Assembly (NCBI GenBank): GCA_028293375.1
Contig: JAQGOY010000122.1
Location: forward strand, 1-37,083
DNA: 37,083 nt
Reading direction: 5' to 3'
Source of the DNA: Verrucomicrobiales bacterium
GTDB taxonomy: Bacteria > Verrucomicrobiota > Verrucomicrobiia > Limisphaerales > JAQGOY01
The position numbers and the translations under genes were made by a program. Numbering within the stretch: position 1 is the stretch's first letter; every line of letters starts with the position of its first letter. The notes below the pieces were generated by a model. That model was given only the letters and a program-made list of their open reading frames with translations, ran no database searches and was not told where the DNA came from. Below are positions 18,401 through 26,306 of this stretch, one piece after another.

Positions 18401-19481
18401 GGAGACACAACTTCATAAAATATGGGAAACAGTATTGGGACATTCCTCCTTCGGTGTGAGCGATAATTTTTTTGAAGTAGGGGGGCATTCCCTTTTGGCG
18501 GTCAAGCTGATGTCACAAATTGAAACCACGCTCGGCAAGAAGATGCCGGTTTCCGTTTTATTTCAGTCAGCCACCATCGAAAAATTGGCGGAAGCAGTGA
18601 GGAGCACTGGAGCTGCGACACGCGGAGGTTGCCTGGTGGAAATACAACCCAAAGGTTCCAAACCGCCGATATTTTGGCTGCACACGCTGGGAGGCGGGGG
18701 CGGCGGCGGACTGTTCACCTACCGAAAACTTGCGGAACTGCTGGGCCGTGACCAACCCTCTTACGGTTTGGTTGCCCCTCCCGTGCCTTTCACTTCGATT
18801 GAATCGATGGCAGCACATTACATTGAAGAAATCCGGATTATTCAGCCAAGTGGCCCCTATCAGTTAGGTGGTTACTGTTTTGGGGGAGTGGTTGCATACG
18901 AAATGGCGCGTCAACTCGAAGTAAAAGGTTTGCCGGTTCGATTACTGGCCTTGCTCGATTGTTCCCTGCCTGACAACAACGGGGAACGAACAAAGAAAAG
19001 CCCCAAGCTCGCCGTTCACTTTATTCGCACCCTGCCACTGTGGCTTAAACACTTTCTTGCCCAGGACAATAAGGCCATCCGCGCGCAGGTGGATGACAAA
19101 CTGGCGAGAATTCAAAGAAAACTTAGAAGATGGATCGGTTTGGAGAAGCACGATGGGGTGGAGCACAAGCCCGGGTCCGAGTTGGGCGAGCTCATTGACA
19201 TGACTCATTATCCCAAGGACTACAAACGGTATGCCGAAGTACACTGGGAGGCCCTGATCCATTACTACGCCAAGCCCATTAACGGAAAGGCTGTTCTTTT
19301 CAAGACGGAAGAACCGAGGCTGTTGCGGCTGGATGACCGCGCAATCTGGAGAAGAATGATCCAGGGCGGCGTAGAAATCCGGGATGTTACCGGAAAACAT
19401 GAAGAGATTCTGAATGATCCTCACGTGCAACCGCTCGCTTCACAACTGCGGGAATGCCTGGAACGCGGAATCGTTCCTTGA
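15408..19481 (+). CDS. NRPS termination module C-A(predicted Ile-like)-PCP-TE
   Basis: Start chosen at ATG 15408, which has an AGGGAGAG ribosome site; the frame extends further upstream only inside the previous gene. The 1,357-residue protein has an LCL-like condensation domain (LSFAQQRIWFLDQL; HHIAFDE at 161-167, Gly of HHxxxDG replaced by Glu), an A domain (YTSGSTGQPKG; A10 NGKINRK) with specificity residues D-A-F-F-L-G-V-T-F, close to Ile codes, and a carrier domain (VGGHSLLA, Ser1028). A C-terminal alpha/beta-hydrolase thioesterase releases the product. Its nucleophile elbow is GGYCFGG, so Cys1157 stands where most have Ser. Asp1184 (LLD) lies 27 residues later, as in the surfactin thioesterase, and His1331 (GKHEEIL) completes the triad. 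No epimerisation or methylation domain is present. Confidence 0.93.
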   Translation: MIAPLAPTNVNLPKTPVATSKQPEEDFRDCFPLSFAQQRIWFLDQLHPNNPLYNVPSGFRLAGQLDVEALSRSLEAVISRHEILRTIYITNKGTPAQKVLDQWKFTLPVIDLSKEISPELALAERLSSEAKIPFNLAHDLMIRASLFRLKPEEHALFINVHHIAFDEWSLEILVKEIGSFYESFLRKQSSSLPELPIQYADFAIWQQEEYANKHTQKQLDYWKKQLQGDLPVLEIRADRIRPAVRTYQGDRERRTLSPQLTANLKKLARQESVTLYILLLSIFKTLLHRYSGMEDIIVGTPISGRSQSEVENLLGFFVNTLAIRSPVGDQASFKEVLAKVRTHVLGAFAHQELPFDKLIEEIHSERNSNQNPLFDIVFALQNQQKEDFQFASLGLRPIEVHTHTAKFDLTFVAQDKGDTLHLILEYNSDIFEGPTVGRMLAHFEALAEGIVTNPVQSVGKFSLINAAERSNTFEIWNHTSTDYPKSKTVAQLFSEQAKRTPQAIAVQYGEKEISYAELDDRSNQVGSYLRKQGIGPNVLVGVFMERSVEMIVAWLGILKAGGAYVPLDLDYPAERIAFMIQDTEMPVILSNESLASRIPQSVAKILKLDADSAEIKQESKHPVISTATAENIAYVIYTSGSTGQPKGVMVPNRGIVRLVFNTNYVQLSEEERIAQASNSSFDAATFEVWGSLLHGGKLVGVTKEIMLAPKEFAAFLRDEKITSLFLTTALFNQTAAEDPTAFGTLKNVLFGGEACDPNSVRRVLQSMPPHRLLHVYGPTEVTTFASWYEVKTVAEGATTLPIGRPISNTTFHVLDRQLQEVPVGMAGELYLGGDGLALGYLRRPELTEQKFIQNPADLSEKLYKTGDLVRFLPDGNIEFLGRMDNQVKIRGFRIELEEVESALKSFPGVQEAVAIVREDVPGDKRLTGYISWKESEESNQDGLKSALKLKMPSYMIPAVIVEVKSFPLTPNGKINRKALPKPDEATPRQGDETPRSYLETQLHKIWETVLGHSSFGVSDNFFEVGGHSLLAVKLMSQIETTLGKKMPVSVLFQSATIEKLAEAVRSTGAATRGGCLVEIQPKGSKPPIFWLHTLGGGGGGGLFTYRKLAELLGRDQPSYGLVAPPVPFTSIESMAAHYIEEIRIIQPSGPYQLGGYCFGGVVAYEMARQLEVKGLPVRLLALLDCSLPDNNGERTKKSPKLAVHFIRTLPLWLKHFLAQDNKAIRAQVDDKLARIQRKLRRWIGLEKHDGVEHKPGSELGELIDMTHYPKDYKRYAEVHWEALIHYYAKPINGKAVLFKTEEPRLLRLDDRAIWRRMIQGGVEIRDVTGKHEEILNDPHVQPLASQLRECLERGIVP

Positions 19482-19501
19482 ATCAAAAAATAAGGGAAAT
19501 A

Positions 19502-20035
19502 TCAGGCGTCCACTTTGTTAGGAGATTGTAATCTCTTGATACGACCGCACATGCCCTCGATAGTCGGTGCCTCAAAGAGACTTCGTAACCCCATTTCGAC
19601 GTGAAATTCTTTTCTGATCGAGGCCATGAGTTCGATGGCCTTGCAAGAATCCCCTCCCAGCTCAAAGAAATTCCGATCACGCGGGGGCTGGATTCCCAGG
19701 ATAGCGCCCCATAATTCGCTCACGCGATCAGCCGTGTCATCCCGAAGCACAAGGCGCCCCATGGATTTTGTTCTGGACGATTGATCCGTTTGCTTCAAAG
19801 CGCGCGTCAGAGGGATTTCAGTGCGCGCTTTATCTTTCTCCGCAATCTGGTTCATTCTGTCCTCCCAAACCGAAATCAACGTTGCTGCCGGGTGAGGGAC
19901 GGCCTGTGCTTTGTCCGTATCCTCATTGAGGGTGTGGTTTTGGCGCATCATGCTCTTATCATAATCGACTTCCACGCGACAGGAATCGGGTCTTTTCCCC
20001 GGATCAGCCTCGGAATCCAAGCTTATATCGATCAT
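19502..20035 (-). CDS. Free-standing peptidyl/acyl carrier protein with N-terminal extension
   Basis: A 177-residue protein whose residues about 95-172 are a carrier domain: VSELWGAILGIQPPRDRNFF, then ELGGDSCKAIELM with phosphopantetheine Ser130, then LFEAPTIEGM at helix 4. The first ~90 residues are polar and charged, with no domain I recognise; they may be a linker left over from a lost NRPS module. Met29 and Met30 are alternative starts. It faces the termination NRPS gene tail to tail with only 20 bases between the stops and no terminator visible. A lone carrier could accept an amino acid for side-chain modification or act with another synthetase; it could also be a remnant. The intact LGGDS site argues for function. 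Confidence 0.8.
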   Translation of the reverse strand: MIDISLDSEADPGKRPDSCRVEVDYDKSMMRQNHTLNEDTDKAQAVPHPAATLISVWEDRMNQIAEKDKARTEIPLTRALKQTDQSSRTKSMGRLVLRDDTADRVSELWGAILGIQPPRDRNFFELGGDSCKAIELMASIRKEFHVEMGLRSLFEAPTIEGMCGRIKRLQSPNKVDA

Positions 20036-20175
20036 TAGAAGGATATGAAGGACGTCTGGGAGATTGATTTCCGGTTCATTTAAGATTAAATGACCCGCTC
20101 TTGTCGTCTTTTGAGCAAAAAATGCTATCGTAAGAACGGTAAATCGATCAGTGAGACGACGTTTGAATTTATTTT
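20036..20175. promoter_or_regulatory. Divergent promoter region, carrier protein and AsmA-like gene
   Basis: This 140-base gap must serve both directions. On the plus strand TTGTCG at 20101-20106 and TATCGT at 20126-20131 are a possible -35/-10 pair with a long 19-base spacer. Neither flanking gene has an evident Shine-Dalgarno sequence. Nothing else stands out. Confidence 0.2.
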
Positions 20176-23100
20176 ATGGCTATTGAAAAGATTAAGAAGA
20201 AGGGCAGTTGGGGCAAAAAACTGGGAATTGTTTTTGCGGTGCTGGTGGTTTTATTGATCACTGTTTATTTTGTGGCGACAAGCGAAGCATTCATCAAGGG
20301 ATTCATTCTTCCCAAAGCGAATGCCGCACTGAACTCCACCGTAACCGTCGATTCCATTTCTTTAAGTCCGTTTTCGTCGGTGGAGATCAAAAATCTCAAA
20401 GTTGTTCCGAATGGAAAAGAACAACTGCTGCAAGCTGAAACCGTTCGGGCTCACTACCACCTGATGGACATCATCAAGGGCAATATCAACGTGGATGAGG
20501 TTACCCTGGAAAAACCGATCATCACCCTCGTCCAGACAAGTACCGGTTCCAATCTTGACCCTATCCTGAAGCAGAGCAGTTCTGCTCCTTCCGACAACAA
20601 GCCGACGCAACAGAAAAAGCAAATGGTGTTCAATGTACGAAATGTCTCCATCAAAAATGGGCAACTGGAACGCCGCACTGAAACTGCAGATGGATCTCGC
20701 GGCTCGGAAAAACTTTCCAATCTGAATGTTAACCTTGACCTATTAAACTTTTCCCAGCCGGGAAAATTGACGGTCGACACCGCGTTCGAGATGGACAGGT
20801 CGCCAGCCGCAAAAGACACCAACAGCGCCCCTTCCCAACTATCGGGTAATTTGAAAAGCGATTTCCAATTTCAAATAAATGCGAATTTCAAACCTGTTTT
20901 TGTCAAAGGAACCACGGCACTTGACCTTCCAAAGGCATCAGGAGCGCTAAAAGATCTCGCGGGATTAAACGTCGCTCTGAACACCGATCTCTCGCCGACT
21001 GAAATTAAAGGTCTATTGGTCGACTTGAAACAAGGCAGCGCAAATCTGGGGCAAATCAAAGTTTCAGGACCCTTTTCTGCGGACAAAATGGAAGGCAAAC
21101 TCAACTTCCAACTCCTCAACCTTGATCGGGCCCTGCTCAACGTGGCGACTGCAGGAAAAGGTCTGGACTTTAATAAGACCCGGATCAATTCGACGAATGT
21201 GATTGATATAGCACAGGGAGCGAAACAAATAGGAGCCTCTGGTTCCCTTGTTATTTCAGACATGGCGCTCACTCTCCGTGCAAAGAACCAAACCACCCCG
21301 GCGCTCGATATCACTGCCAATTATTCGGTAGACGTGAATCAAACAGCACAAACGGTGCTTATCAAGCAGTTCACCGTGGAAGGCAGGCAGAACACCAAAA
21401 CAATCCTGACGGCTTCCATTTCCAAGCCAATGACCCTTTCACTGGGTGACAAAGCGGGCGCTCCTGACGAAGCGACTTTGCAAGCGAATGTGCAGAATTT
21501 TAATTTAGCTGACTGGAAAACTTTCCTCGGAGATGCTGCGACTGGCACCTTGGAAACCCAGCTAAGCGCGGTGTCGAAAAAAGGAGGACAGGAACTCCAA
21601 TTTGACTTGAAGACCGATTTGCGAAACGCATCGGCTGTCGTGGCCTCGAATAAAATAGATAACGCTTCAGCTCATATCGAAGTCAACGGAGTATTGACAG
21701 AATTGAAAAAAGTCAGCCTGCAAAAAGCGCTCGTCAGCCTCGCCCAGGGAACCCGACAGGCGTTGAAGCTGGAGGTTAGCGGAACAGCAGACACGACTTC
21801 CCAAAATGCCAATTTAAAAGTGGATATGGACGCTGACATGGCTGTGCTCACATCAGTGGTGAAACAAAATGGTACCAGCCTTTCCAGTGGCAGCACAAAA
21901 TTCGCCGGGACCGTCATACAATCCAATTCCGTCCAAAAAGTTGCAGGTCGTTTAACCCTGGCTAACGTTTCCGGAATGGTGGCCAGCAATCGCCTGGACC
22001 GCTTCGAAGCAGTCATCGATACCGACCTCACCATTTCCACCAACAAAGGGGTTCAGGAACTTCAATTTGGCGTGAAATCCGACCTGCGACTGGCATCTGC
22101 CACCGTGGCTTCCAACCAAATCGAGAATGCCGCTGCCCACTTCGAAGTCGTCGGAAATTTGGGCGAGATGAAAAAACTGGCTTTGCAGTCGATGCTGCTC
22201 ACATTGAGCCAGGGCTCGAGGCAAGCGATGAAGTTGGAGGCAAGCGGAACAGCCGACACAGCGACCCAAAACGCAGATATTAAGGTGGCATTGGATGCAG
22301 ATATGCCAGTCCTCACTTCTGTGGTGAAACTGAACGGAACCAGCTTTTCCAGCGGCAGCACCAAATTTGCCGGTAATTTCAGCCAAACAAATTCCGCTCA
22401 AAAGATTGTGGGGCAGCTCAGCATGCTGAATCTTTCAGGCACATTATCGAGCAATAAGCTCGACCGATTTGAAGCAACCATCGACACGGATGTCGCTTCC
22501 TCCAAGACGGAGGTATTGATCTCGAAACTCCACGCTGTATTCAAACAGGCTGGCGTGAGCGCGGGGAATATCGATGCCACGGGTTCATTCAAGCAGGCCT
22601 CACAGGTGGCCCAGGGTGAGTTCAAGATCGATGGGTTGAACCAAAACTTGATTGCTCCCTTCGCCAACAGTGCTCTAAACGGAAAACAATTAGCTTCCAT
22701 ACTTATCAATGGAAATGGAAAAGTAAGCGGCACCATGAGCAACATGCAGGTAAACGCAGATGTCTCGATTACCAACATCGTGGTTAAAGACTTGAAAGAT
22801 CCGAAACCCCCTACCCCTCTTGCGGTATCACTTTTGGTGGATGGATCGAAACAGGGAGACATTTTCACAATCAAAACGTTCGGCCTGACTCTGTCCCCTA
22901 CGGCCAGAGCAAAAAACCAGCTCACCCTGAGTGGTCAGCTGGACATGACGAAAACGAATGCAATCACTGGAAAATTGACGGCCCGAGCCGACTCTCTGGA
23001 CCTGACTCCTTACTACGATTTATTTGCCGGGAAATCTCCAAAAGAAGTGGCAGCGAGCGGAAAGCCAACTAGCGATACTCCGGCAACCAGTGCTCAGGTA

Positions 23101-24195
23101 AGCCTGCCAAAACCTGAACCTGAACCAATGAAGTTGCCTGTTCAACTCCTTAGTTGTGAACTCAATTTTGCAAAAGTTTTCCTGCGGGAAATTGAAATTA
23201 CGGATTTAAAATCGACCCTCAGGATTGAAACAAACCACGCCGTGTTGCGCCCGTTCCAGCTTTCGTTGAACAACGCGCCAGTCACGGCCGATATCGATGT
23301 GGACTTGAGCAAAAAGGGTTACGGTTATGCCGTCTCATTCTTATTCAACAAAGTTCCACTTGAGCCGATTGCCAACTCTTTCGTGGCTGACAAGAGTGGT
23401 CAATACAAGGGTGAGATCTTCGCAAACGCGAAATTTACCAGCATTGGCTTGACGGATCTCAGTTTGAAAAAGACAGCAAACGCGCAGGTTTATTTTACCT
23501 TTACCAACGCCAACATTCAAATCGTGAGCCCACGCTTAAAAACATTTCTGACACCTATTGCCACCGCCATCAATGCCCCCGAGATTCTGGATTCACCCGT
23601 GAACTGGGTCACCGCTGCTCTGGTGATAAGCAATGCCAACATCACGTTGGGAAACTTTGGAATCCTGAGTGAGGCCTTCTATGCCAATACGGTGGGAACC
23701 ATTCCGATGGCAGATATACTCACAAACTCCCCGGTAAACGAAGGCGTTTCCTTTCAACTGCGCCGATCAATAGCCGCCAAGGCAAAGTTAATTGGAAACG
23801 AATCCTATAAAGATCAAAAATATGTCTCATTGCCTACTTTTGTTAAAGTGCAGGGAACGATTGGAAAACCGGAGTCTAAGATTGACTACGCTGGGCTCGC
23901 AAAACTGGCTCTTCAAGTAACCGCTGAAAATTCCAATTTGCTAAAGGGCTCTGCTGGCAGTGTGGTGAATCAGTTTTTGGGTGGAGGCCAGGCTGCAGCC
24001 CCTCCAGGTGTGAATAACAGCCCTGCAACGAATGCAGGTTCAGCGACTCCTCCGCAATCCAAAGCGAGCAGCGCCGTTTCCATTCTCAAAGGCTTCCTGC
24101 CGGCTTCCACCAACAGCCCATCGACCACGGCTACGAACGCTCCCGCCTCGGGGGTTAACCAACTCCTGGATTTATTTAACAGGCCAAAAAAATAG
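20176..24195 (+). CDS. Large AsmA-like (DUF748-type) envelope protein
   Basis: A 1,339-residue protein with a short basic N-terminus (MAIEKIKKKGSWGKK) and one membrane helix at about residues 15-35, so anchored in the inner membrane with the rest in the periplasm. The first periplasmic part (SISLSPFSSVEIKNLKV...AETVRAHYHL) and the beta-strand-rich remainder match AsmA-like proteins, now viewed as bridge-type lipid carriers between membranes. Residues about 472-780 contain two tandem copies of a 155-residue unit. Near 960-1000 is a Pro/Ala/Glu linker (KPEPEPMKLPV), followed by the C-terminal AsmA-like domain. The last ~80 residues are low complexity, rich in Ala, Ser, Thr, Pro and Asn. The precise cargo is unknown. 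The M20 peptidase gene follows after 35 bases. Confidence 0.8.
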   Translation: MAIEKIKKKGSWGKKLGIVFAVLVVLLITVYFVATSEAFIKGFILPKANAALNSTVTVDSISLSPFSSVEIKNLKVVPNGKEQLLQAETVRAHYHLMDIIKGNINVDEVTLEKPIITLVQTSTGSNLDPILKQSSSAPSDNKPTQQKKQMVFNVRNVSIKNGQLERRTETADGSRGSEKLSNLNVNLDLLNFSQPGKLTVDTAFEMDRSPAAKDTNSAPSQLSGNLKSDFQFQINANFKPVFVKGTTALDLPKASGALKDLAGLNVALNTDLSPTEIKGLLVDLKQGSANLGQIKVSGPFSADKMEGKLNFQLLNLDRALLNVATAGKGLDFNKTRINSTNVIDIAQGAKQIGASGSLVISDMALTLRAKNQTTPALDITANYSVDVNQTAQTVLIKQFTVEGRQNTKTILTASISKPMTLSLGDKAGAPDEATLQANVQNFNLADWKTFLGDAATGTLETQLSAVSKKGGQELQFDLKTDLRNASAVVASNKIDNASAHIEVNGVLTELKKVSLQKALVSLAQGTRQALKLEVSGTADTTSQNANLKVDMDADMAVLTSVVKQNGTSLSSGSTKFAGTVIQSNSVQKVAGRLTLANVSGMVASNRLDRFEAVIDTDLTISTNKGVQELQFGVKSDLRLASATVASNQIENAAAHFEVVGNLGEMKKLALQSMLLTLSQGSRQAMKLEASGTADTATQNADIKVALDADMPVLTSVVKLNGTSFSSGSTKFAGNFSQTNSAQKIVGQLSMLNLSGTLSSNKLDRFEATIDTDVASSKTEVLISKLHAVFKQAGVSAGNIDATGSFKQASQVAQGEFKIDGLNQNLIAPFANSALNGKQLASILINGNGKVSGTMSNMQVNADVSITNIVVKDLKDPKPPTPLAVSLLVDGSKQGDIFTIKTFGLTLSPTARAKNQLTLSGQLDMTKTNAITGKLTARADSLDLTPYYDLFAGKSPKEVAASGKPTSDTPATSAQVSLPKPEPEPMKLPVQLLSCELNFAKVFLREIEITDLKSTLRIETNHAVLRPFQLSLNNAPVTADIDVDLSKKGYGYAVSFLFNKVPLEPIANSFVADKSGQYKGEIFANAKFTSIGLTDLSLKKTANAQVYFTFTNANIQIVSPRLKTFLTPIATAINAPEILDSPVNWVTAALVISNANITLGNFGILSEAFYANTVGTIPMADILTNSPVNEGVSFQLRRSIAAKAKLIGNESYKDQKYVSLPTFVKVQGTIGKPESKIDYAGLAKLALQVTAENSNLLKGSAGSVVNQFLGGGQAAAPPGVNNSPATNAGSATPPQSKASSAVSILKGFLPASTNSPSTTATNAPASGVNQLLDLFNRPKK
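21589..22503 (+). repeat. Two tandem 155-codon repeats within the AsmA-like gene
   Basis: The unit starting QELQFDLKTDLRNASAVVAS at 21589 recurs as QELQFGVKSDLRLASATVAS at 22054, exactly 465 bases (155 codons) later. Both copies end near LDRFEA-IDTD. Nucleotide similarity is high, indicating in-frame duplication. Confidence 0.9.
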
Positions 24196-24230
24196 TGTCT
24201 TTGCCCAGAACCTAAATCTAGGATTGTTGA

Positions 24231-25616
24231 ATGGATAAAGTCCTCGCCTATTTGGAATCGCAAAACGATCGTTTTGTGGCATCGCTTTGTGATTACATCA
24301 GGTTCCCCAGTGTTTCCGCACAACCCGTTCACTCTGCGGATATGCGTGCCTGCGCCGAGTGGCTGGTCAATTATTGCAAGCGTATAGGACTCAAAACACG
24401 GCTTTGCCCAACCAAAGGCAATCCGGTCGTAGTGGCCACGACTCGGAAATCCGGACCGAAAAAAACAACCTCGAAGAAACGTAAACCGCATTTTTTGGTT
24501 TATGGTCACTATGATGTTCAACCGGCCGAGCCGTTTGACTTGTGGACCACGAAACCCTTTGAGCCGGTTATTCGCGGATCTTCGCTCTTTGGCCGGGGGG
24601 CCAGCGATAACAAGGGTCAACACCTGGCCCATCTGAACGCGGTCGAGGCTTACCTGGCAACCGGGACGGAACTCCCCTGCGATCTGACTTTTGTAGTTGA
24701 AGGAGAAGAGGAAGTTGGAAGCAATAATTTGGAAAACTTTCTGAAAGCAAACCGGAAAGAGCTGCAGTGCGATGCCGTCATCATCTCCGACACGGGAATG
24801 CCGGCTATCGACAAACCTGCGTTGACGTATGCCTTACGTGGCATTGTCGCCGTTGAGGTGCGACTTTCAGGGCCTTCTCGCGATTTGCATTCGGGGATTT
24901 ACGGCGGAACAGTCGATAACCCGGCAATGGTACTCTGCCAACTCCTGGCTAAGCTTCGCGATAAAAACGGCAAAATCACAGTGCCCGGTTTTTACGATGA
25001 GGTGGAAGAACTTTCGGATTTCGAACGAAACCAATTCAAAAAGTTAAAGCTAAACGAGGCCGATTACAGAAAGCACCTCGGAGTTGAAAAACTCTTCGGC
25101 GAAAAAGGATATACTCCTGTCGAACAACGGAGCGCGCGCCCCACAGTGGAAATCAATGGACTGACGAGCGGCTACCAAGGAATCGGCAGCAAAACAATTG
25201 TTCCAGCTCTCGCCAGCGCCAAGCTGACATTTCGACTCGTTCCAAATCAGGAACCGAAAAAGATCATCCAGCAAATCGATTCGTACCTTCGAAAACTCTG
25301 CCCGCCAACGGTCAAACTGACGGTGGAAGACGGCCACTATGGCGAACCTTATCTTGTCTCACCTGAAGGAAAATATGCCCAGGCTGCGCTTCGGACATTA
25401 CGGAAAGCCTTTGGACACGAACCGGTGGTTATGCGGGAAGGTGGATCCATTCCCATTGTCACACAATTCAAGAAGATACTGGGAGCAGACACCTTACTTT
25501 TAGGCCTGGCGTTGCCGGACGACAATGCACATTCTCCAAACGAGAAATTCGATCTCCGTTGTTTTGCCAACGGAATGAAGATGGGCGCGCTGCTCTGGCC
25601 AGAGCTCGTCGGGTAA
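24231..25616 (+). CDS. M20-family metallo-dipeptidase
   Basis: A 461-residue di-zinc exopeptidase of the M20 family, closest in motif layout to the cytosolic nonspecific/carnosine dipeptidase branch. Visible: YGHYDVQP (His93, Asp95), GRGASDNKGQ with the bridging Asp126, EGEEEVGS with the general-base Glu near 159-160, SDTG with Asp187, the RDLHSGIYGG segment of the dimerisation domain, and HSPNE near 434 with the last zinc ligand. All catalytic residues appear intact. A Lys-rich insert (KSGPKKTTSKKRK, about 74-86) is unusual. AGGA at 24220-24223 is a good ribosome site seven bases before the ATG. No signal peptide, so it is likely cytosolic and acts on dipeptides or small amides. It may be co-transcribed with the AsmA-like gene; a link with the NRPS product is conceivable but unsupported. 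Confidence 0.93.
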   Translation: MDKVLAYLESQNDRFVASLCDYIRFPSVSAQPVHSADMRACAEWLVNYCKRIGLKTRLCPTKGNPVVVATTRKSGPKKTTSKKRKPHFLVYGHYDVQPAEPFDLWTTKPFEPVIRGSSLFGRGASDNKGQHLAHLNAVEAYLATGTELPCDLTFVVEGEEEVGSNNLENFLKANRKELQCDAVIISDTGMPAIDKPALTYALRGIVAVEVRLSGPSRDLHSGIYGGTVDNPAMVLCQLLAKLRDKNGKITVPGFYDEVEELSDFERNQFKKLKLNEADYRKHLGVEKLFGEKGYTPVEQRSARPTVEINGLTSGYQGIGSKTIVPALASAKLTFRLVPNQEPKKIIQQIDSYLRKLCPPTVKLTVEDGHYGEPYLVSPEGKYAQAALRTLRKAFGHEPVVMREGGSIPIVTQFKKILGADTLLLGLALPDDNAHSPNEKFDLRCFANGMKMGALLWPELVG

Positions 25617-25649
25617 TTGCCCAACGGCTTTTCAAGATCGAAATCAGTC

Positions 25650-26306
25650 CTACTCCTTGTCAGGAACTTTCAAGAGGTCGACTGCCAAGTAGGAAGAGGT
25701 GTGATCCTTCGTGGCTGTTTTGATTTTTTTTACTTCGTCCGCAGTCACAGGACCCGCTTTGTTACCCCATTCCTGACGAATATAGGAAAGCAAATTCGCG
25801 ATATCTTCATCCTTAGTAATTGCGTCACGCCAGGGAGGCATAACTTTTTCAACCCCAGGGAAATCGCGTCCCGCTACTTTTACGGGCCCTGAAAGTCCAT
25901 CCAGGACAATACGAACAATTCGATTGGGCCCCTCGGCATTAACCCAGTCGGATCCTGCCAGAGGAGGAACATCCCCGCCGCCCATTCCAGTGTCGAGATG
26001 GCAGACCAGGCAGTTACGCTGGTAGACCTTTTTGCCCTCGCGTGTGGAGTCATCACCCTTTGGAGGATGGGCCGCCGCGAGCTCTTCAGGAGAACCATAA
26101 GGCTCATAAAGCTTGGCACTAAATCCACCACCATGATCACTCAAGTAAGTGTCCGCCCAAAAGAAAAGTACACCCAGCATGAGCAGGAACCAAATAGGTA
26201 ATGCCACCCACCCCACCCTTGGCTCGACATTATCAAAGGATGATCCTGCCTGAAGCGTGGAGCTGCGATTCCGGTCCTGAGAACTATTTTTGCTTTTACC
26301 GTTCAT
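25650..26306 (-). CDS. Membrane-anchored monohaem cytochrome c, CcoP-like
   Basis: A 218-residue protein with a cytoplasmic N-terminus, one membrane helix at about 31-51 (VGWVALPIWFLLMLGVLFFW) and a periplasmic cytochrome c domain with CLVCH at 99-103; the distal ligand is probably Met in KVMPPWRD. The domain resembles the C-terminal cytochrome c of cbb3 oxidase subunit III, but true CcoP has two haems and this has one. It is the last gene of the respiratory operon; its ATG overlaps the TGA of ccoO as ATGA. It should carry electrons between the ACIII/CcoO haems and a terminal acceptor. The C-terminal tail after about residue 185 is charged and unassigned. Confidence 0.85.
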   Translation of the reverse strand: MNGKSKNSSQDRNRSSTLQAGSSFDNVEPRVGWVALPIWFLLMLGVLFFWADTYLSDHGGGFSAKLYEPYGSPEELAAAHPPKGDDSTREGKKVYQRNCLVCHLDTGMGGGDVPPLAGSDWVNAEGPNRIVRIVLDGLSGPVKVAGRDFPGVEKVMPPWRDAITKDEDIANLLSYIRQEWGNKAGPVTADEVKKIKTATKDHTSSYLAVDLLKVPDKE

